From positions 1 to 28,148 of the IMG/VR virus record IMGVR_UViG_3300008450_000348: a stretch of 28,148 nt of DNA. The stretch is one strand, 5' to 3'. Position 1 is the first letter of the stretch. The number at the start of each line of letters is the position of its first letter. This document shows, piece by piece, positions 5,207 through 13,799 of the stretch. This DNA comes from a virus. The notes beneath the pieces were generated by a model. It worked only from the letters and a program-made list of their open reading frames with translations, ran no database searches and had not been told where the DNA came from. Made by a program: the position numbers and the translations under genes.

Positions 5207-5566
5207 GTGCGGATTAGCCTTCTGGATCGTGGAGGGATGGGTGTGTATGGGTCTGGCGGGTATGACGCCGGGCGCAACGCTGCTGTTTTGCTCACTGGCC
5301 AGTCGGACGACAGTGCCGCAACGTACACCGTAAAGATTGAGTGCGGTAGCGCTCCGACGACGGTTACAGCGACGGGCAATGGTGCCACCGTCGGAACGCC
5401 GACCATATCAGGAAACCAAATCACATTGGGCCTGTCTGCGGTTCAAGACAACGCAGATGTGAAGGTCCAGGCGACAATCAATGGTGAGGTTCGCCGTCTC
5501 CGCATTATTTCGGACGGCTTGGCTGGTCCTCGCAATGATTACACTTACCCCTCTTACGTCGGATAA
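5207..5566 (+). CDS. beta-rich probable virion protein
   Basis: It encodes 119 residues from GTG 5207, which has gggag at 5194-5198 at ideal distance. A later ATG at 5237 lacks one. The protein has a Gly-rich N-terminus and then a run of Thr/Val/Ala beta strands (T-Y-T-V-K-I-E-C-G, T-T-V-T-A-T-G-N-G-A-T-V), consistent with an Ig-like or jelly-roll sandwich. It ends in Y-T-Y-P-S-Y-V-G. Its neighbour, the 261-residue protein, is also beta-rich, so the two may be head or neck appendages. Family not recognised with certainty. Confidence 0.6.
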   Translation: MRISLLDRGGMGVYGSGGYDAGRNAAVLLTGQSDDSAATYTVKIECGSAPTTVTATGNGATVGTPTISGNQITLGLSAVQDNADVKVQATINGEVRRLRIISDGLAGPRNDYTYPSYVG

Positions 5567-5572
5567 ATCCTG

Positions 5573-6358
5573 ATGGCCCTTAAGACTGTTTCCAGCCCTT
5601 CCGAGTTTCAGGCCGTAGCGGAGGTTCCGGTTTCGGAAACTCATGAGCCGAATGGGCTAAAAGGCTTTGCTCAAGCTGTCACACTGGTTGACCAGAACGG
5701 CGCTGCTGTTCCGGCTGGTTCTTCGGCCGATCCTAGCGTTGTTGTCGGCGCTGCTGCCCATGATGCTGCGGTATCTGGCGCTCCTGTTTTGCAAGGGGGC
5801 GTTGCCGGTTCTTCGGCTCCGACTGCTGTATCGGCTGGTGATGCGGTCAGGTCTTGGCACGGGCTGAATGGTCAGCAGGTGGTTGCGGTTGGTGCGGCGT
5901 TCACGGGCACGGACGCGGCGGCAAACACCCTGGTTTATCCGCAAAACAGCTCGACTTCATTCAATCACATGCTTGCCGTGGGCGGGTTCCGGTTCAACGG
6001 TACGAGTTGGGATCGAGACCGCAAGCCCAACGTCAGCAAGCGTATTGCGTCGTCCGCATCATCTGGAAACCCGGACTTCCTGAAAGCGTCGGCTGGTGAG
6101 CTTGTCCAGTTCTGGGGACAGAACGGCGCGGCTATTACGTACATCCAATTTTATAACAAGGCGTCAGCCCCGACGATTGGCACTGATACACCAATCTTGA
6201 CGCGGGCTGTGGCGGCGAACGCTGCGTTTGATGTGTCTATCCCGAATGGCGGGCTCTACTTTGCCACAGGCATTGCCTATGCATTCACGACAGATGCGGC
6301 AGGGGCCACAGGTGCCTCGGCTGCTGCCGTCACGTCTTGCAACATCATTGGCGCATAA
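5573..6358 (+). CDS. putative phage structural (appendage) protein
   Basis: It encodes 261 residues starting six bases after the previous gene. The middle carries the G-A-A-A-H-D-A-A-V-S-G-A-P-V pattern and W-H-G-L-N-G-Q-Q-V-V, which I associate with recurrent phage virion proteins of unknown exact place. The C-terminal third (Y-I-Q-F-Y-N-K, then V-S-I-P-N-G-G-L-Y-F-A-T-G-I) is a beta-sandwich-like fold. There is no signal peptide. Being upstream of the terminase rather than in the tail cluster is unusual. Possible roles include head fibre, neck protein or decoration protein; I cannot choose between them. Confidence 0.6.
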   Translation: MALKTVSSPSEFQAVAEVPVSETHEPNGLKGFAQAVTLVDQNGAAVPAGSSADPSVVVGAAAHDAAVSGAPVLQGGVAGSSAPTAVSAGDAVRSWHGLNGQQVVAVGAAFTGTDAAANTLVYPQNSSTSFNHMLAVGGFRFNGTSWDRDRKPNVSKRIASSASSGNPDFLKASAGELVQFWGQNGAAITYIQFYNKASAPTIGTDTPILTRAVAANAAFDVSIPNGGLYFATGIAYAFTTDAAGATGASAAAVTSCNIIGA

Positions 6359-6374
6359 ATGCATCGCGCCCTGA

Positions 6375-6404
6375 TTGACAATTTCAAGCCCACAAGGGCA
6401 TAAC
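6375..6404 (+). promoter_or_regulatory. promoter candidate before the terminase genes
   Basis: TTGACA at 6375-6380 is followed after 18 bases by CATAAC at 6399-6404 (four of six consensus bases). It sits in the 114-base gap 6359-6472, the largest gap near the packaging genes, and shares the gattgaca context with the promoter at 4622. A small gccc-acaa-gggc hairpin (6388-6399) overlaps the spacer. The gap otherwise shows nothing coding. Confidence 0.4.
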
Positions 6405-6472
6405 CCCTGCGTCTCTAAGCCCGCGCCACGGCAATAAGGCTAGAAACGCAACAGACGAACCAAACGGACCTA

Positions 6473-6898
6473 ATGGCTAATACCGGAAGGCCATCAGACT
6501 ATACGCAAGAGATTGCGGACGAGATTTGCACAAGGCTCGCTAACGGGGAATCGTTGCGGGCTATTTGCAATTCAGACCGTGATGACTTCATGCCTGCCAT
6601 GGGCACTGTGTTTCGGTGGCTTGCCGACCCTGAGCATACTCGCTTTCGAGAGCAATACGCGATGGCTCGTGAGGTTCAGGCCGAAACTATGGCCGATGAA
6701 ATCGTTACGATTGCAGACGGATCAGGGCTTGGCGTTGAAGAGCGAGTAGCCTTGTCTGCCCGTGACCGCCTTCGCGTTGACAGCCGCAAATGGGTTGCAT
6801 CCAAACTGCTGCCCAAGAAGTATGGCGACAAAATCCAGCAAGAGGTCACAGGCCCTGAGGGTGGCCCTTTAACGGTCACATGGCTCAAGCCCGAGTAA
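6473..6898 (+). CDS. terS: terminase small subunit
   Basis: This 141-residue DNA-recognition subunit of the packaging motor begins G-R-P-S-D-Y-T-Q-E-I-A-D-E-I-C. L-R-A-I-C and T-V-F-R-W-L follow, an N-terminal helix-turn-helix. A helical oligomerisation region (Q-Y-A-M-A-R-E-V-Q-A-E) and the R-V-D-S-R-K-W-V-A-S-K-L-L-P-K-K-Y-G-D-K signature come next. This set is typical of Sf6/rhizobial phage small terminases. It binds the packaging start site and feeds DNA to the large subunit, whose gene overlaps its end by 19 bases. Confidence 0.9.
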   Translation: MANTGRPSDYTQEIADEICTRLANGESLRAICNSDRDDFMPAMGTVFRWLADPEHTRFREQYAMAREVQAETMADEIVTIADGSGLGVEERVALSARDRLRVDSRKWVASKLLPKKYGDKIQQEVTGPEGGPLTVTWLKPE

Positions 6899-8196
6899 TC
6901 CCCTACGCGCCTCGCCGCGTGTTCATGCCCTACCATGACAGGAAAGAGCGCTTTGCCATTGGCGTTGCGCATCGCCGCTGCGGGAAGACGGTATCATGCA
7001 TCAATGACCTGATCAGGCAGGCAGTGACATGCCAGAAGCCGAACGGGCGCTTTGCCTATGTCGCGCCGTACTACAACCAGGCCAAAGACGTTGCATGGAC
7101 CTACCTGAAGCAATACGCCGCCCCAGTGATGGACGGAGCGCCTAACGAGAGCGAGTTGCGCATTCCGATCATCGGAGGGCACCAGATCAGGCTCTATGGC
7201 GCGGACAATCCCGACAGGCTCAGGGGTTTGTATCTCGATGGCGTGATTCTGGACGAATACGCAGACATGCACCCTGCCGTATGGGGTGAGGTCATCCGTC
7301 CCCTGCTTGCGGATCGGATGGGGGGCGCTTCGTTCATTGGCACACCGAAGGGCCGCAACGCCTTCTATGAGATGTTCAGCCGGGCCGAGAACGATCCCGA
7401 TTGGTTCCAGTTTTACCTACCCGCCAGTCAGACAGGCATCATTCCAGACAGGGAGCTTGCCGCCGCTCGCCGTGAGATGACGCCGGAGCAATACGAACAG
7501 GAGTTTGAATGCAGCTTTGAGGCAGCAATCATCGGTGCGTATTACGGTCGGGACATGGCCGAGGCTGAGCGGTCTGGACGGATCACAGACGTTCCGTATG
7601 AGTCTGCCCTGCCCGTGCATACCGTCTGGGACTTGGGCATAGGCGATTCAACGGCCATCTGGTTCTGGCAAGCCGTCGGCAGTGAAGTGCGCGTGATCGA
7701 CTTCTACGAGAACAACGGCGTTGGCCTAGACCATTACGCCAAGATGATGCACGCCAAGCCCTACAAGCGGGGGGATGATTACGTTCCTCACGACGCCCGA
7801 GTGAAAGAGTTAGGCACAGGCCGAACCCGCGTTGAAACCATGATGACGCTAGGTTTGAAGCCTAAGCTGGTTCCAGGGCACAAGATCATGGACGGCATCA
7901 ATGCCCTCAGGGTCATGTTCCCTCGCATTTGGTGGGATCGGGACAAGTGCCGTGATGGTCTGGAAGCCCTGAGGCAATACCGCGCGGACTATGACGAGAA
8001 GGCGCGAGTGTTCCGGGATCATCCCAAGCACGACTGGACATCACACGCTGCGGACGCCGCCCGCTATCTGGCCATGGCCTACAGGGAGATAAGGCCAGAT
8101 GTCGTGGAAGCACCTAAGCCCATACTGGGCATTATGGACATGACCTTTGATCAGCTTCTAGCCGGATCACCTACGTCACGGGCAGACAGGGCCTAG
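6880..8196 (+). CDS. terL: terminase large subunit (packaging ATPase/nuclease)
   Basis: This 438-residue motor and headful nuclease has a Walker A-like motif A-H-R-R-C-G-K-T at residues 30-37. Walker B is G-V-I-L-D-E-Y at 121-127, with catalytic Glu 126, and the coupling motif S-F-I-G-T-P is at 151-156. The C-terminal RNase H-like nuclease shows D251 in V-W-D-L-G, D305 in P-H-D-A and D392 in the final A-A-D-A-A-R-Y. All key residues are present, so it should be active. It acts at the portal, cutting concatemers and pumping DNA. The start overlaps terS. Confidence 0.96.
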   Translation: MAQARVIPYAPRRVFMPYHDRKERFAIGVAHRRCGKTVSCINDLIRQAVTCQKPNGRFAYVAPYYNQAKDVAWTYLKQYAAPVMDGAPNESELRIPIIGGHQIRLYGADNPDRLRGLYLDGVILDEYADMHPAVWGEVIRPLLADRMGGASFIGTPKGRNAFYEMFSRAENDPDWFQFYLPASQTGIIPDRELAAARREMTPEQYEQEFECSFEAAIIGAYYGRDMAEAERSGRITDVPYESALPVHTVWDLGIGDSTAIWFWQAVGSEVRVIDFYENNGVGLDHYAKMMHAKPYKRGDDYVPHDARVKELGTGRTRVETMMTLGLKPKLVPGHKIMDGINALRVMFPRIWWDRDKCRDGLEALRQYRADYDEKARVFRDHPKHDWTSHAADAARYLAMAYREIRPDVVEAPKPILGIMDMTFDQLLAGSPTSRADRA

Positions 8197-8251
8197 GCTT
8201 TGATTTGCGGTCAAACGCATGTATGTTGCGCGGAATGATGCAGAGGCGCAA

Positions 8252-10288
8252 ATGGCTTCCAACGAACCGCTGACTGACGCAGGCAAAGTGGCTTCTCGAT
8301 GGATCGAGGAGATAAACACTGCCGAACAGTCCATGCAAGAATGGTGGCGGTCAGGCGATATCATCGTCAGGCGCTATCGCAATGACGAACGCAGGGCAGA
8401 TGGCGGTACGGCTATCCAGCCTCGCCGTCGGTATGCGGTTCTGTATTCCAACGTCCAGACAATCGGCCCGGCTATCTATGCCAAGACGCCTGTTCCTGTC
8501 GTTACGCGCCGGTTCAGGGATGAAGATGCAGTCGCCAAGATTGTCAGTGAGATTCTGGAACGTGCCCTGGTCTATACGCTGGAGTCCTATGACTTTGACG
8601 GCAAGATGGAACTTGTACGGGATGACTACCTGTTGCCGGGCCGTGGCCAGTTGTGGGTTCGCTATGTCCCACACATGCGCAAGATCGAGCCTGAGGAAGA
8701 CATCGAAGTTGGCGAAGGCGAGGAAGACGCCGACATTAACGATGACCTTGAGGGCGACACAGAAGCGGTTGCTTATGAGGAAGTGCTTTGCGACCACGTT
8801 CAGTGGAAAGACTTTCTGACAAACCCGGCAAGGGAATGGGCAGAGGTCCGGTGGGTGGGTCGGCGCGTTCTCATGAGCCGCGAACAGCTAACGCAGCGTT
8901 TCGGTGAGAAGGGTAACGCGGTCCCGCTGGATTGGAAGCCGGTGGGCTATGACGATAGCAAAGACGCGGACGAACGTGTCAAACGCGGTCAGGTCTATGA
9001 GATTTGGGACAAGCACGAACGCAAGGCTTACTGGATTAGCAAGTCCATGGCCACGGACGTGCTGGACGTTCGCGATGACCCGCTAGGGCTTAAGGACTTC
9101 TTTCCCTGCCCTGAGCCGTTGAGCACGACGCAGGCCCCAGGCCATTTTCTGCCGGTCGCTGATTACGTCATGTATCAGGATCAAGCGGAGGAACTGGACG
9201 AACTGACGCAGCGTATCGGAAGCCTTCAGGCGGCCTTGCGCGTGGTCGGGTTCTACGGTGGCGAGGCGAAGAACGAACTGGCGCGAGTGTTTGAGCCGGG
9301 CGGTGAGAACAGGCTTATCCCGGTCGATAGTTGGGCCATGTGGAAAGAATCTGGTGGGGCCAAGGGCTTCATTGATTACGTCCCCGTGGATATGGTCGCG
9401 ATGGTCCTGAAGGCTTGCTACGAGGCGCGCCAACAGGTGCTTAACGACATCTACGCCATTACCGGCATTAGCGACATTGTGCGCGGGGCTGGCGATCCGA
9501 ATGAGACGGCGACGGCGCAAGGGATCAAGGCGCAGTGGGGTAGCCTGAGGGTTCGGGATCGTCAGAAGGATGTGTCCCGCTTTGCCCGTGACGTGATCCG
9601 CATCATGGCTGAAGTGATTGCCGAGCATTTCTCGCCGGAAACCTTGTCGCAAATGACGGGCATCAAACTTCTGCGTCAGGCCGAGAAGCAACAGATTGCC
9701 GTGATGATGCAAGCGCAACAGCAAGGGCTTCCCGTGCCTCCGGTCCCGCCTGAGCAGTTGGAACTCATGGACCAGCCTTCATGGGAGGAGGTTGAAGCCT
9801 TGATGAAAGACGACAAGCTGCGTTCGTTCCGCGTGGAGGTCGAGACGGATTCGACCATTGAAGCGGATGAGCAATCTCAGAAACAGTCGTTCATCGAGTT
9901 TACGAACGCGGCAACGGGCTTGCTGACTGCGGCGGCGGGGATTGTGCCGTCTGCGCCTTATGTGGCCCCGCTGTTTGCCGAGATGTTCAAGGAAGGCGCT
10001 CGCCTGTTCAACGTCTCACGCGGCATGGAAGACGTAATCGACAAGGTGTTTTCGACTGCCGAACAGACGCCGCCTGCGCAACCGGAAGGGCCTCCGCAGC
10101 CTGACCCGGCGCAGCAACAGGCCGAACAAATGAAAGGCCAGATCGCCATGGTTCAGGCCCAGAACGAACAGGCCAGAACGCAGATGGAAGGCCAGCTTGG
10201 CGCGGCTGAGTTGCAGATCAAGCAACAGGAGTTGCAGCTTAAGGCCGCTGCCCTGTCCCGCGATCCGACGCCTCAGGGGAGTGCGTGA
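8252..10288 (+). CDS. portal protein
   Basis: It encodes 678 residues from ATG 8252, chosen because agaggcg precedes it. The in-frame ATG 8219 has no Shine-Dalgarno. The portal is the dodecameric ring at the head vertex through which DNA enters and leaves. N-terminal W-I-E-E-I-N, a wing region, a central Y-Q-D-Q-A-E-E-L-D-E-L-T-Q-R-I-G stem segment and A-T-A-Q-G-I-K-A-Q-W-G-S-L-R fit portals of podoviruses of Alphaproteobacteria. The last 80 residues are a Gln-rich coiled coil, comparable to the barrel helices of P22 portal. It follows terL and precedes the scaffold, as expected. Confidence 0.9.
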   Translation: MASNEPLTDAGKVASRWIEEINTAEQSMQEWWRSGDIIVRRYRNDERRADGGTAIQPRRRYAVLYSNVQTIGPAIYAKTPVPVVTRRFRDEDAVAKIVSEILERALVYTLESYDFDGKMELVRDDYLLPGRGQLWVRYVPHMRKIEPEEDIEVGEGEEDADINDDLEGDTEAVAYEEVLCDHVQWKDFLTNPAREWAEVRWVGRRVLMSREQLTQRFGEKGNAVPLDWKPVGYDDSKDADERVKRGQVYEIWDKHERKAYWISKSMATDVLDVRDDPLGLKDFFPCPEPLSTTQAPGHFLPVADYVMYQDQAEELDELTQRIGSLQAALRVVGFYGGEAKNELARVFEPGGENRLIPVDSWAMWKESGGAKGFIDYVPVDMVAMVLKACYEARQQVLNDIYAITGISDIVRGAGDPNETATAQGIKAQWGSLRVRDRQKDVSRFARDVIRIMAEVIAEHFSPETLSQMTGIKLLRQAEKQQIAVMMQAQQQGLPVPPVPPEQLELMDQPSWEEVEALMKDDKLRSFRVEVETDSTIEADEQSQKQSFIEFTNAATGLLTAAAGIVPSAPYVAPLFAEMFKEGARLFNVSRGMEDVIDKVFSTAEQTPPAQPEGPPQPDPAQQQAEQMKGQIAMVQAQNEQARTQMEGQLGAAELQIKQQELQLKAAALSRDPTPQGSA

Positions 10289-10617
10289 TGAGCAATCAGG
10301 GGCGCAGGCAAGCCGCTGCCAGGGCGATTAGCGGAACGACCACGAACAACCCGTACAATGACGACCTGATGCTGATGTTCACGGCAGAGGGTATCGCGAC
10401 GGCTGGAACGTTCAATGAGCGGTTTCTGCTTTGGCTGAACTATCGCACGGGCCGGACCTATACGAGCCTGCCGGAAGCCATGACGGGCTTCGCGCAGGGT
10501 CTGGGCCTTCAATCATGGAACGATGTCGGCCCGTTCTATCCTGACAAGACAATCTTTGACCGCGCTGCGTCTCCGCTTCTGGACCGGGCAGGCGCTTACA
10601 TTGAAACGAGGGTCTAA
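10288..10617 (+). CDS. small head-module protein, unknown
   Basis: It encodes 109 residues from ATG 10288, overlapping the portal stop by one base and preceded by aggggag. The body is helical and aromatic (N-E-R-F-L-L-W-L-N-Y-R-T-G-R), with a conserved-looking S-L-P-E-A-M-T-G-F-A-Q-G-L. It lies between portal and scaffold, where small head-completion or morphogenesis proteins are common. No specific family recognised. Confidence 0.6.
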   Translation: MSNQGRRQAAARAISGTTTNNPYNDDLMLMFTAEGIATAGTFNERFLLWLNYRTGRTYTSLPEAMTGFAQGLGLQSWNDVGPFYPDKTIFDRAASPLLDRAGAYIETRV

Positions 10618-11159
10618 TGGCTAACGTCTATGACATGACGGACACATGGAACAACGTCTCCACGACGTTTGTGTCCATCAAGATGAATGCGACGGATACG
10701 GCGTCTGCGTCGGGCTCCCTGCTTATGGATTTGCAGGTTGGCGGGGTAAGCCAGTTCCGGGTGAGCAAGGCGGGCGCTGTGACTTCGGTCGGCGCTGTTT
10801 CCGCGTCGGGTGTAACCGCAAGCGGTAACGTCCAGACAGGAACGAATGGGGCCTTCCTGTTTGGCGGACGCACGATCATCGCATCATCGTCAGATGGCCT
10901 GCTGCGCCTTGTTAACAACGCGCAAACCGATTTTGGGCGGCTCCAGCTTGGCGGGACCACATCAAGCTTTCCGGCGCTCAAGCGGAGCGGGACGACCGTT
11001 CAGGCCAGATTGGCGGACGATAGCGCATTCGGGTCGATCCAGGGCAAGTTGACGACGGACACGGCTTACACGGCAGGCGCTACGACGCCCACGGGCTATC
11101 TGATCCTTTATGACAGCAACGGAACGGCTTACCGGGTTCCGGCTCTGGTCAATCCTTAA
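10617..11159 (+). CDS. fibre-like protein, probable head fibre
   Basis: It encodes 180 residues and the start overlaps the previous stop as TAATG. Residues about 28-75 have the D-L-Q-V-G-G-V-S-Q-F-R-V-S-K-A-G pattern that phage fibres use to begin beta-helical shafts, followed by Ser/Gly/Ala/Val strands. The C-terminus ends in G-Y-L-I-L-Y-D-S-N-G-T-A-Y-R-V. Similar shaft wording occurs in the tail fibre at 24931. Because it lies inside the head module, a head fibre or decoration role is more likely than a tail role. This is inference from position. Confidence 0.6.
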   Translation: MANVYDMTDTWNNVSTTFVSIKMNATDTASASGSLLMDLQVGGVSQFRVSKAGAVTSVGAVSASGVTASGNVQTGTNGAFLFGGRTIIASSSDGLLRLVNNAQTDFGRLQLGGTTSSFPALKRSGTTVQARLADDSAFGSIQGKLTTDTAYTAGATTPTGYLILYDSNGTAYRVPALVNP

Positions 11160-11497
11160 TGCCGAGAATGTCGTTCAGGAAATGCCAGTCCTGCGGTGAT
11201 ATTCACCAGTTGGACCAATGGCCGCGTGAATGCCTGGAACAGTTCAGGAAGGCGCGTTCTGACCTTCCTTGCCCTGCCATTCGAGCGGACGGCATGGATG
11301 CGACCATGAACCATGCGGACGGCAGGCTTTACGATAGCCGGTCAGCCTATGAGAAAGCCGTTAAGGCTATGGGGTGCGAGATTATTGGCGACGCCCCTAT
11401 ACCGTCCGCACCTGCTCCGAAAGAGCCGGACATGGCGGACATTGCCAATGACGTGAAAACAGCAATGCAGCAAGTGGAGGCTGGCTACAATGGATAA
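11159..11497 (+). CDS. small zinc-ribbon-like head-module protein
   Basis: It encodes 112 residues. C-Q-S-C near the N-terminus with two further Cys at about 25 and 38 suggests a zinc ribbon. The middle (N-H-A-D-G-R-L-Y-D-S-R-S-A-Y-E-K-A-V-K-A-M-G-C-E) matches a pattern I recall in small proteins placed between portal and scaffold in many podoviruses, sometimes annotated FmdB-like. The last 20 residues form a helix similar to the scaffold C-terminus (A-M-Q-Q-V). It overlaps the scaffold gene by eight bases. Role in assembly unknown. Confidence 0.6.
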   Translation: MPRMSFRKCQSCGDIHQLDQWPRECLEQFRKARSDLPCPAIRADGMDATMNHADGRLYDSRSAYEKAVKAMGCEIIGDAPIPSAPAPKEPDMADIANDVKTAMQQVEAGYNG

Positions 11498-12506
11498 CGA
11501 CGCGGTTACAGACGATATTGCGAACGACATTCGCGCGGCTTTCGATGCGCAGGCGGTCGAGACACCGGAGCCTGTCGAGATTGAGGCTGCGGTAGAACAG
11601 CCTGCCCCGGAACCGGAAGAAACCGGCGAGGAAGGCCGCAAGCGTGGCCCTGACGGAAAGTTTCTTGCAAAAGAAACGGAACAGGCGCAAGATAATACCG
11701 GACCTGCCTCAAAAGATGGCGAGGAGCAGCCGTCAAACGCTGTCAGCCGCGTTCCATCTTCGTGGTCCCCTGCCGCAAAGGCTGAGTTTGATAAGCTACC
11801 CGTGCCGGTGCGACAGGCTGTCGCCAAGCGCGAGTTGGAGATCGAACAAGGGCTCTTTCGGAAGGCTGAGGAACTGAAGCGGTATGAACCGCTGGAGCGT
11901 GTTATCGCCCCGCACCGCCAGAAGTGGCAGGTTGCGGGTATAGACGAGGCAACGGCTGTTAATCAGCTTCTTGCTGCGTCTGACTGGTTGGAGAAGGACC
12001 CCGCCCAGGCGATTGCATATCTGGCGCGTCAATACGGCGTATCTTTGCAGGGACAGGCGGGATCGCCCCAGCCCTCGCAACAGGCCCCAGCCCAGACGGG
12101 ACAGGCAAACCCTGAGATTGAGCAGCTAAAGGCTCAAATCGTCCAGTTGAAACAGGTTGTAGAGCAGGGCCAAACGGCTCCGCTTGTCAACGAGGTTGAG
12201 GCGTTTTTCAACGACCCGGCTAACCTGTACGCAGAGAACGTGCGCGATGAGATGGCGCTAATTCTTGAGGCAGGTAAGGCCACTACGTTGAAAGAGGCTT
12301 ACATCGCGGCCTGTTACATGCGTGCGGACATTCGCCCCTTGCTTACGCAGTCGGTGGATCGTGCGGACACTGCCAAGACGATGAGAGCAAAGAGCGCTGC
12401 GGTTTCCGTCACCGGATCGCCTGCGTCTGCCTCGCCAGTCGCGTCGTCCGGTTCCATTGAGGATGACATTCGCGCTGCCATGCAACAGGTAGCCGGTCGA
12501 GCATAA
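11490..12506 (+). CDS. scaffolding protein
   Basis: It encodes 338 residues placed immediately before the capsid gene. The first 90 residues are acidic, Pro-rich and probably disordered. A long helical region (about 100-245) follows, with a coiled coil I-E-Q-L-K-A-Q-I-V-Q-L-K-Q-V-V, then a small C-terminal helix. This helical, hydrophilic layout is typical of phage scaffolds that guide procapsid assembly and then exit or are cleaved. The end (I-E-D-D-I-R-A-A-M-Q-Q-V) would be the coat-binding helix. Identification rests on layout and position rather than on a strict motif. Confidence 0.85.
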   Translation: MDNDAVTDDIANDIRAAFDAQAVETPEPVEIEAAVEQPAPEPEETGEEGRKRGPDGKFLAKETEQAQDNTGPASKDGEEQPSNAVSRVPSSWSPAAKAEFDKLPVPVRQAVAKRELEIEQGLFRKAEELKRYEPLERVIAPHRQKWQVAGIDEATAVNQLLAASDWLEKDPAQAIAYLARQYGVSLQGQAGSPQPSQQAPAQTGQANPEIEQLKAQIVQLKQVVEQGQTAPLVNEVEAFFNDPANLYAENVRDEMALILEAGKATTLKEAYIAACYMRADIRPLLTQSVDRADTAKTMRAKSAAVSVTGSPASASPVASSGSIEDDIRAAMQQVAGRA

Positions 12507-12518
12507 AGGAACAGAGGT

Positions 12519-13490
12519 ATGGCCTCTCCGAATCTGAGTGAAATCATCACCACGACCCTGCGCAATCGCACGGGGAAGCTGGCTGACAACGTGACTGAGA
12601 ACAACGCCCTGCTGAAGCGTATGAAGCAGCGCGGCACCGTGAAGCCCGCATCGGGCGGTCGCACCATCGTCCAGGAACTGGAATACGCCGAGAACGTCAC
12701 GTTCCAGCGTTATTCCGGCTATGAGATTCTGAACATCTCGCCCTCGGATGTTCTGACTGCGGCTGAGTTTGACTGGAAACAGGCGGCGGTTAACGTCTCC
12801 ATCTCCGGTCTGGAGCAAATGCAGAACAGCGGTTCGGATGCGATTATTGACCTTCTCGGGTCGCGCATCAAAAACGCTGAGAAGACCATGGCGAACAACA
12901 TTGCTTCGGATGTTTACTCGAACGGCACTGCGTCGGGCGGTAAGCAGATCGGTGGCCTGCAACTGCTTGTGGCCGATGATCCGACCACGGGCACCGTCGG
13001 CGGCATCAATCGTGCGTCGTGGACCTTCTGGCGTAACCAGAAGTATCAAGCGACCTCGGATGGTGGTTCGGCGGCTTCGGCCTCGAATATCCAGCGCTAC
13101 ATGAACACGCTCTATCTGCGTTGCTCGCGTGGTTCGGATCGCCCTGACTTCATCGTCGCGGACAACACCTATTACCAGTTCTACTGGAACTCGCTTCAGG
13201 CGATCCAGCGTATCTCGCAAACCGACACCGGCGAAGCGGGCTATGCCAACCTGAAGTTCATGGGCGCTGACGTTGTGTTTGACGGTGGTTACGGTGGGGC
13301 CTGCCCGACCAACCACATGTACTTCCTGAACACGCAGTACATTCACTTCCGTCCGCATTCGCAGCGTAACTTTGTGGCGCTGGAAGGCAAGGAATCGGTC
13401 AACCAGGATGCGATGGTCAAGCCCCTCGTGTTCATGGGCAACATGACCCTTTCCAATGCCTTCCTGCAAGGCGTCCTGTTCCAAGACTAA
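12519..13490 (+). CDS. major capsid protein
   Basis: It encodes 323 residues with a strong leader (aaaggaacagaggt). It starts N-L-S-E-I-I-T-T-T-L-R-N-R-T-G-K-L, followed by N-N-A-L-L-K-R-M-K-Q-R-G. This is the N-terminal arm seen in major capsid proteins of alphaproteobacterial podoviruses and related phages, expected to have an HK97-type fold. W-T-F-W-R-N-Q-K-Y and P-D-F-I-V-A-D-N-T-Y-Y fit the same group. It lies between scaffold and decoration genes and is followed by a terminator that should keep its message abundant. Codon choice is noticeably more uniform than in the neighbours, fitting high expression. Confidence 0.93.
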   Translation: MASPNLSEIITTTLRNRTGKLADNVTENNALLKRMKQRGTVKPASGGRTIVQELEYAENVTFQRYSGYEILNISPSDVLTAAEFDWKQAAVNVSISGLEQMQNSGSDAIIDLLGSRIKNAEKTMANNIASDVYSNGTASGGKQIGGLQLLVADDPTTGTVGGINRASWTFWRNQKYQATSDGGSAASASNIQRYMNTLYLRCSRGSDRPDFIVADNTYYQFYWNSLQAIQRISQTDTGEAGYANLKFMGADVVFDGGYGGACPTNHMYFLNTQYIHFRPHSQRNFVALEGKESVNQDAMVKPLVFMGNMTLSNAFLQGVLFQD

Positions 13491-13511
13491 CCCCTCGAAA
13501 GGAGCGCCGAC

Positions 13512-13799
13512 ATGGCTTCCACTGCTGCTACGGTCTTTGCGACCACTCCGTCTCTTGGTGTTGACCTTGACTCCAAGTCCTCGACTGCCGCGTTTGCGAC
13601 GAACACGACCGTTCGCGCCAATGATGGCCGTCTTCACCTGTATGCCCGTGCGTCGGAAGCCCTTGGCTCTACCGACAACATCAAGATCGGGACCAGCGGT
13701 TCTGCGTCGTCTGACGCGGGATCCGGTGGTTTCACCGTGAATACCACGGGTGGCGTTACTGCCGGGCAATACTTTTTCGCCAAGCAAACCGCTATCTAA
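13512..13799 (+). CDS. head decoration-like protein
   Basis: It encodes 95 residues with Shine-Dalgarno aaaggag before the ATG. It is composed of short Ser/Thr/Ala/Gly strands (T-T-V-R-A-N-D-G-R-L-H-L-Y-A-R-A) and ends G-Q-Y-F-F-A-K-Q-T-A-I. Small beta proteins directly after the capsid gene usually bind the outside of the shell as trimers. It is the last gene before the terminator, so it should be co-expressed with the capsid protein. The exact family is not recognised. Confidence 0.65.
   Translation: MASTAATVFATTPSLGVDLDSKSSTAAFATNTTVRANDGRLHLYARASEALGSTDNIKIGTSGSASSDAGSGGFTVNTTGGVTAGQYFFAKQTAI

Noticed and set aside
1826-10298. Shared gtgatgagcaatc at 1826 and 10286
   Set aside because: Both are stop/start overlaps followed by Met-Ser-Asn; a 13-base match of this kind is expected from the junction style and shows no wider similarity.
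12258-13787. 509-codon open frame on the minus strand opposite scaffold, capsid and decoration genes
   Set aside because: It spans three well-supported plus-strand genes. Strong third-position bias of the capsid gene keeps the opposite frame open. The product is Arg/Val/Gly-rich with no recognisable domain.
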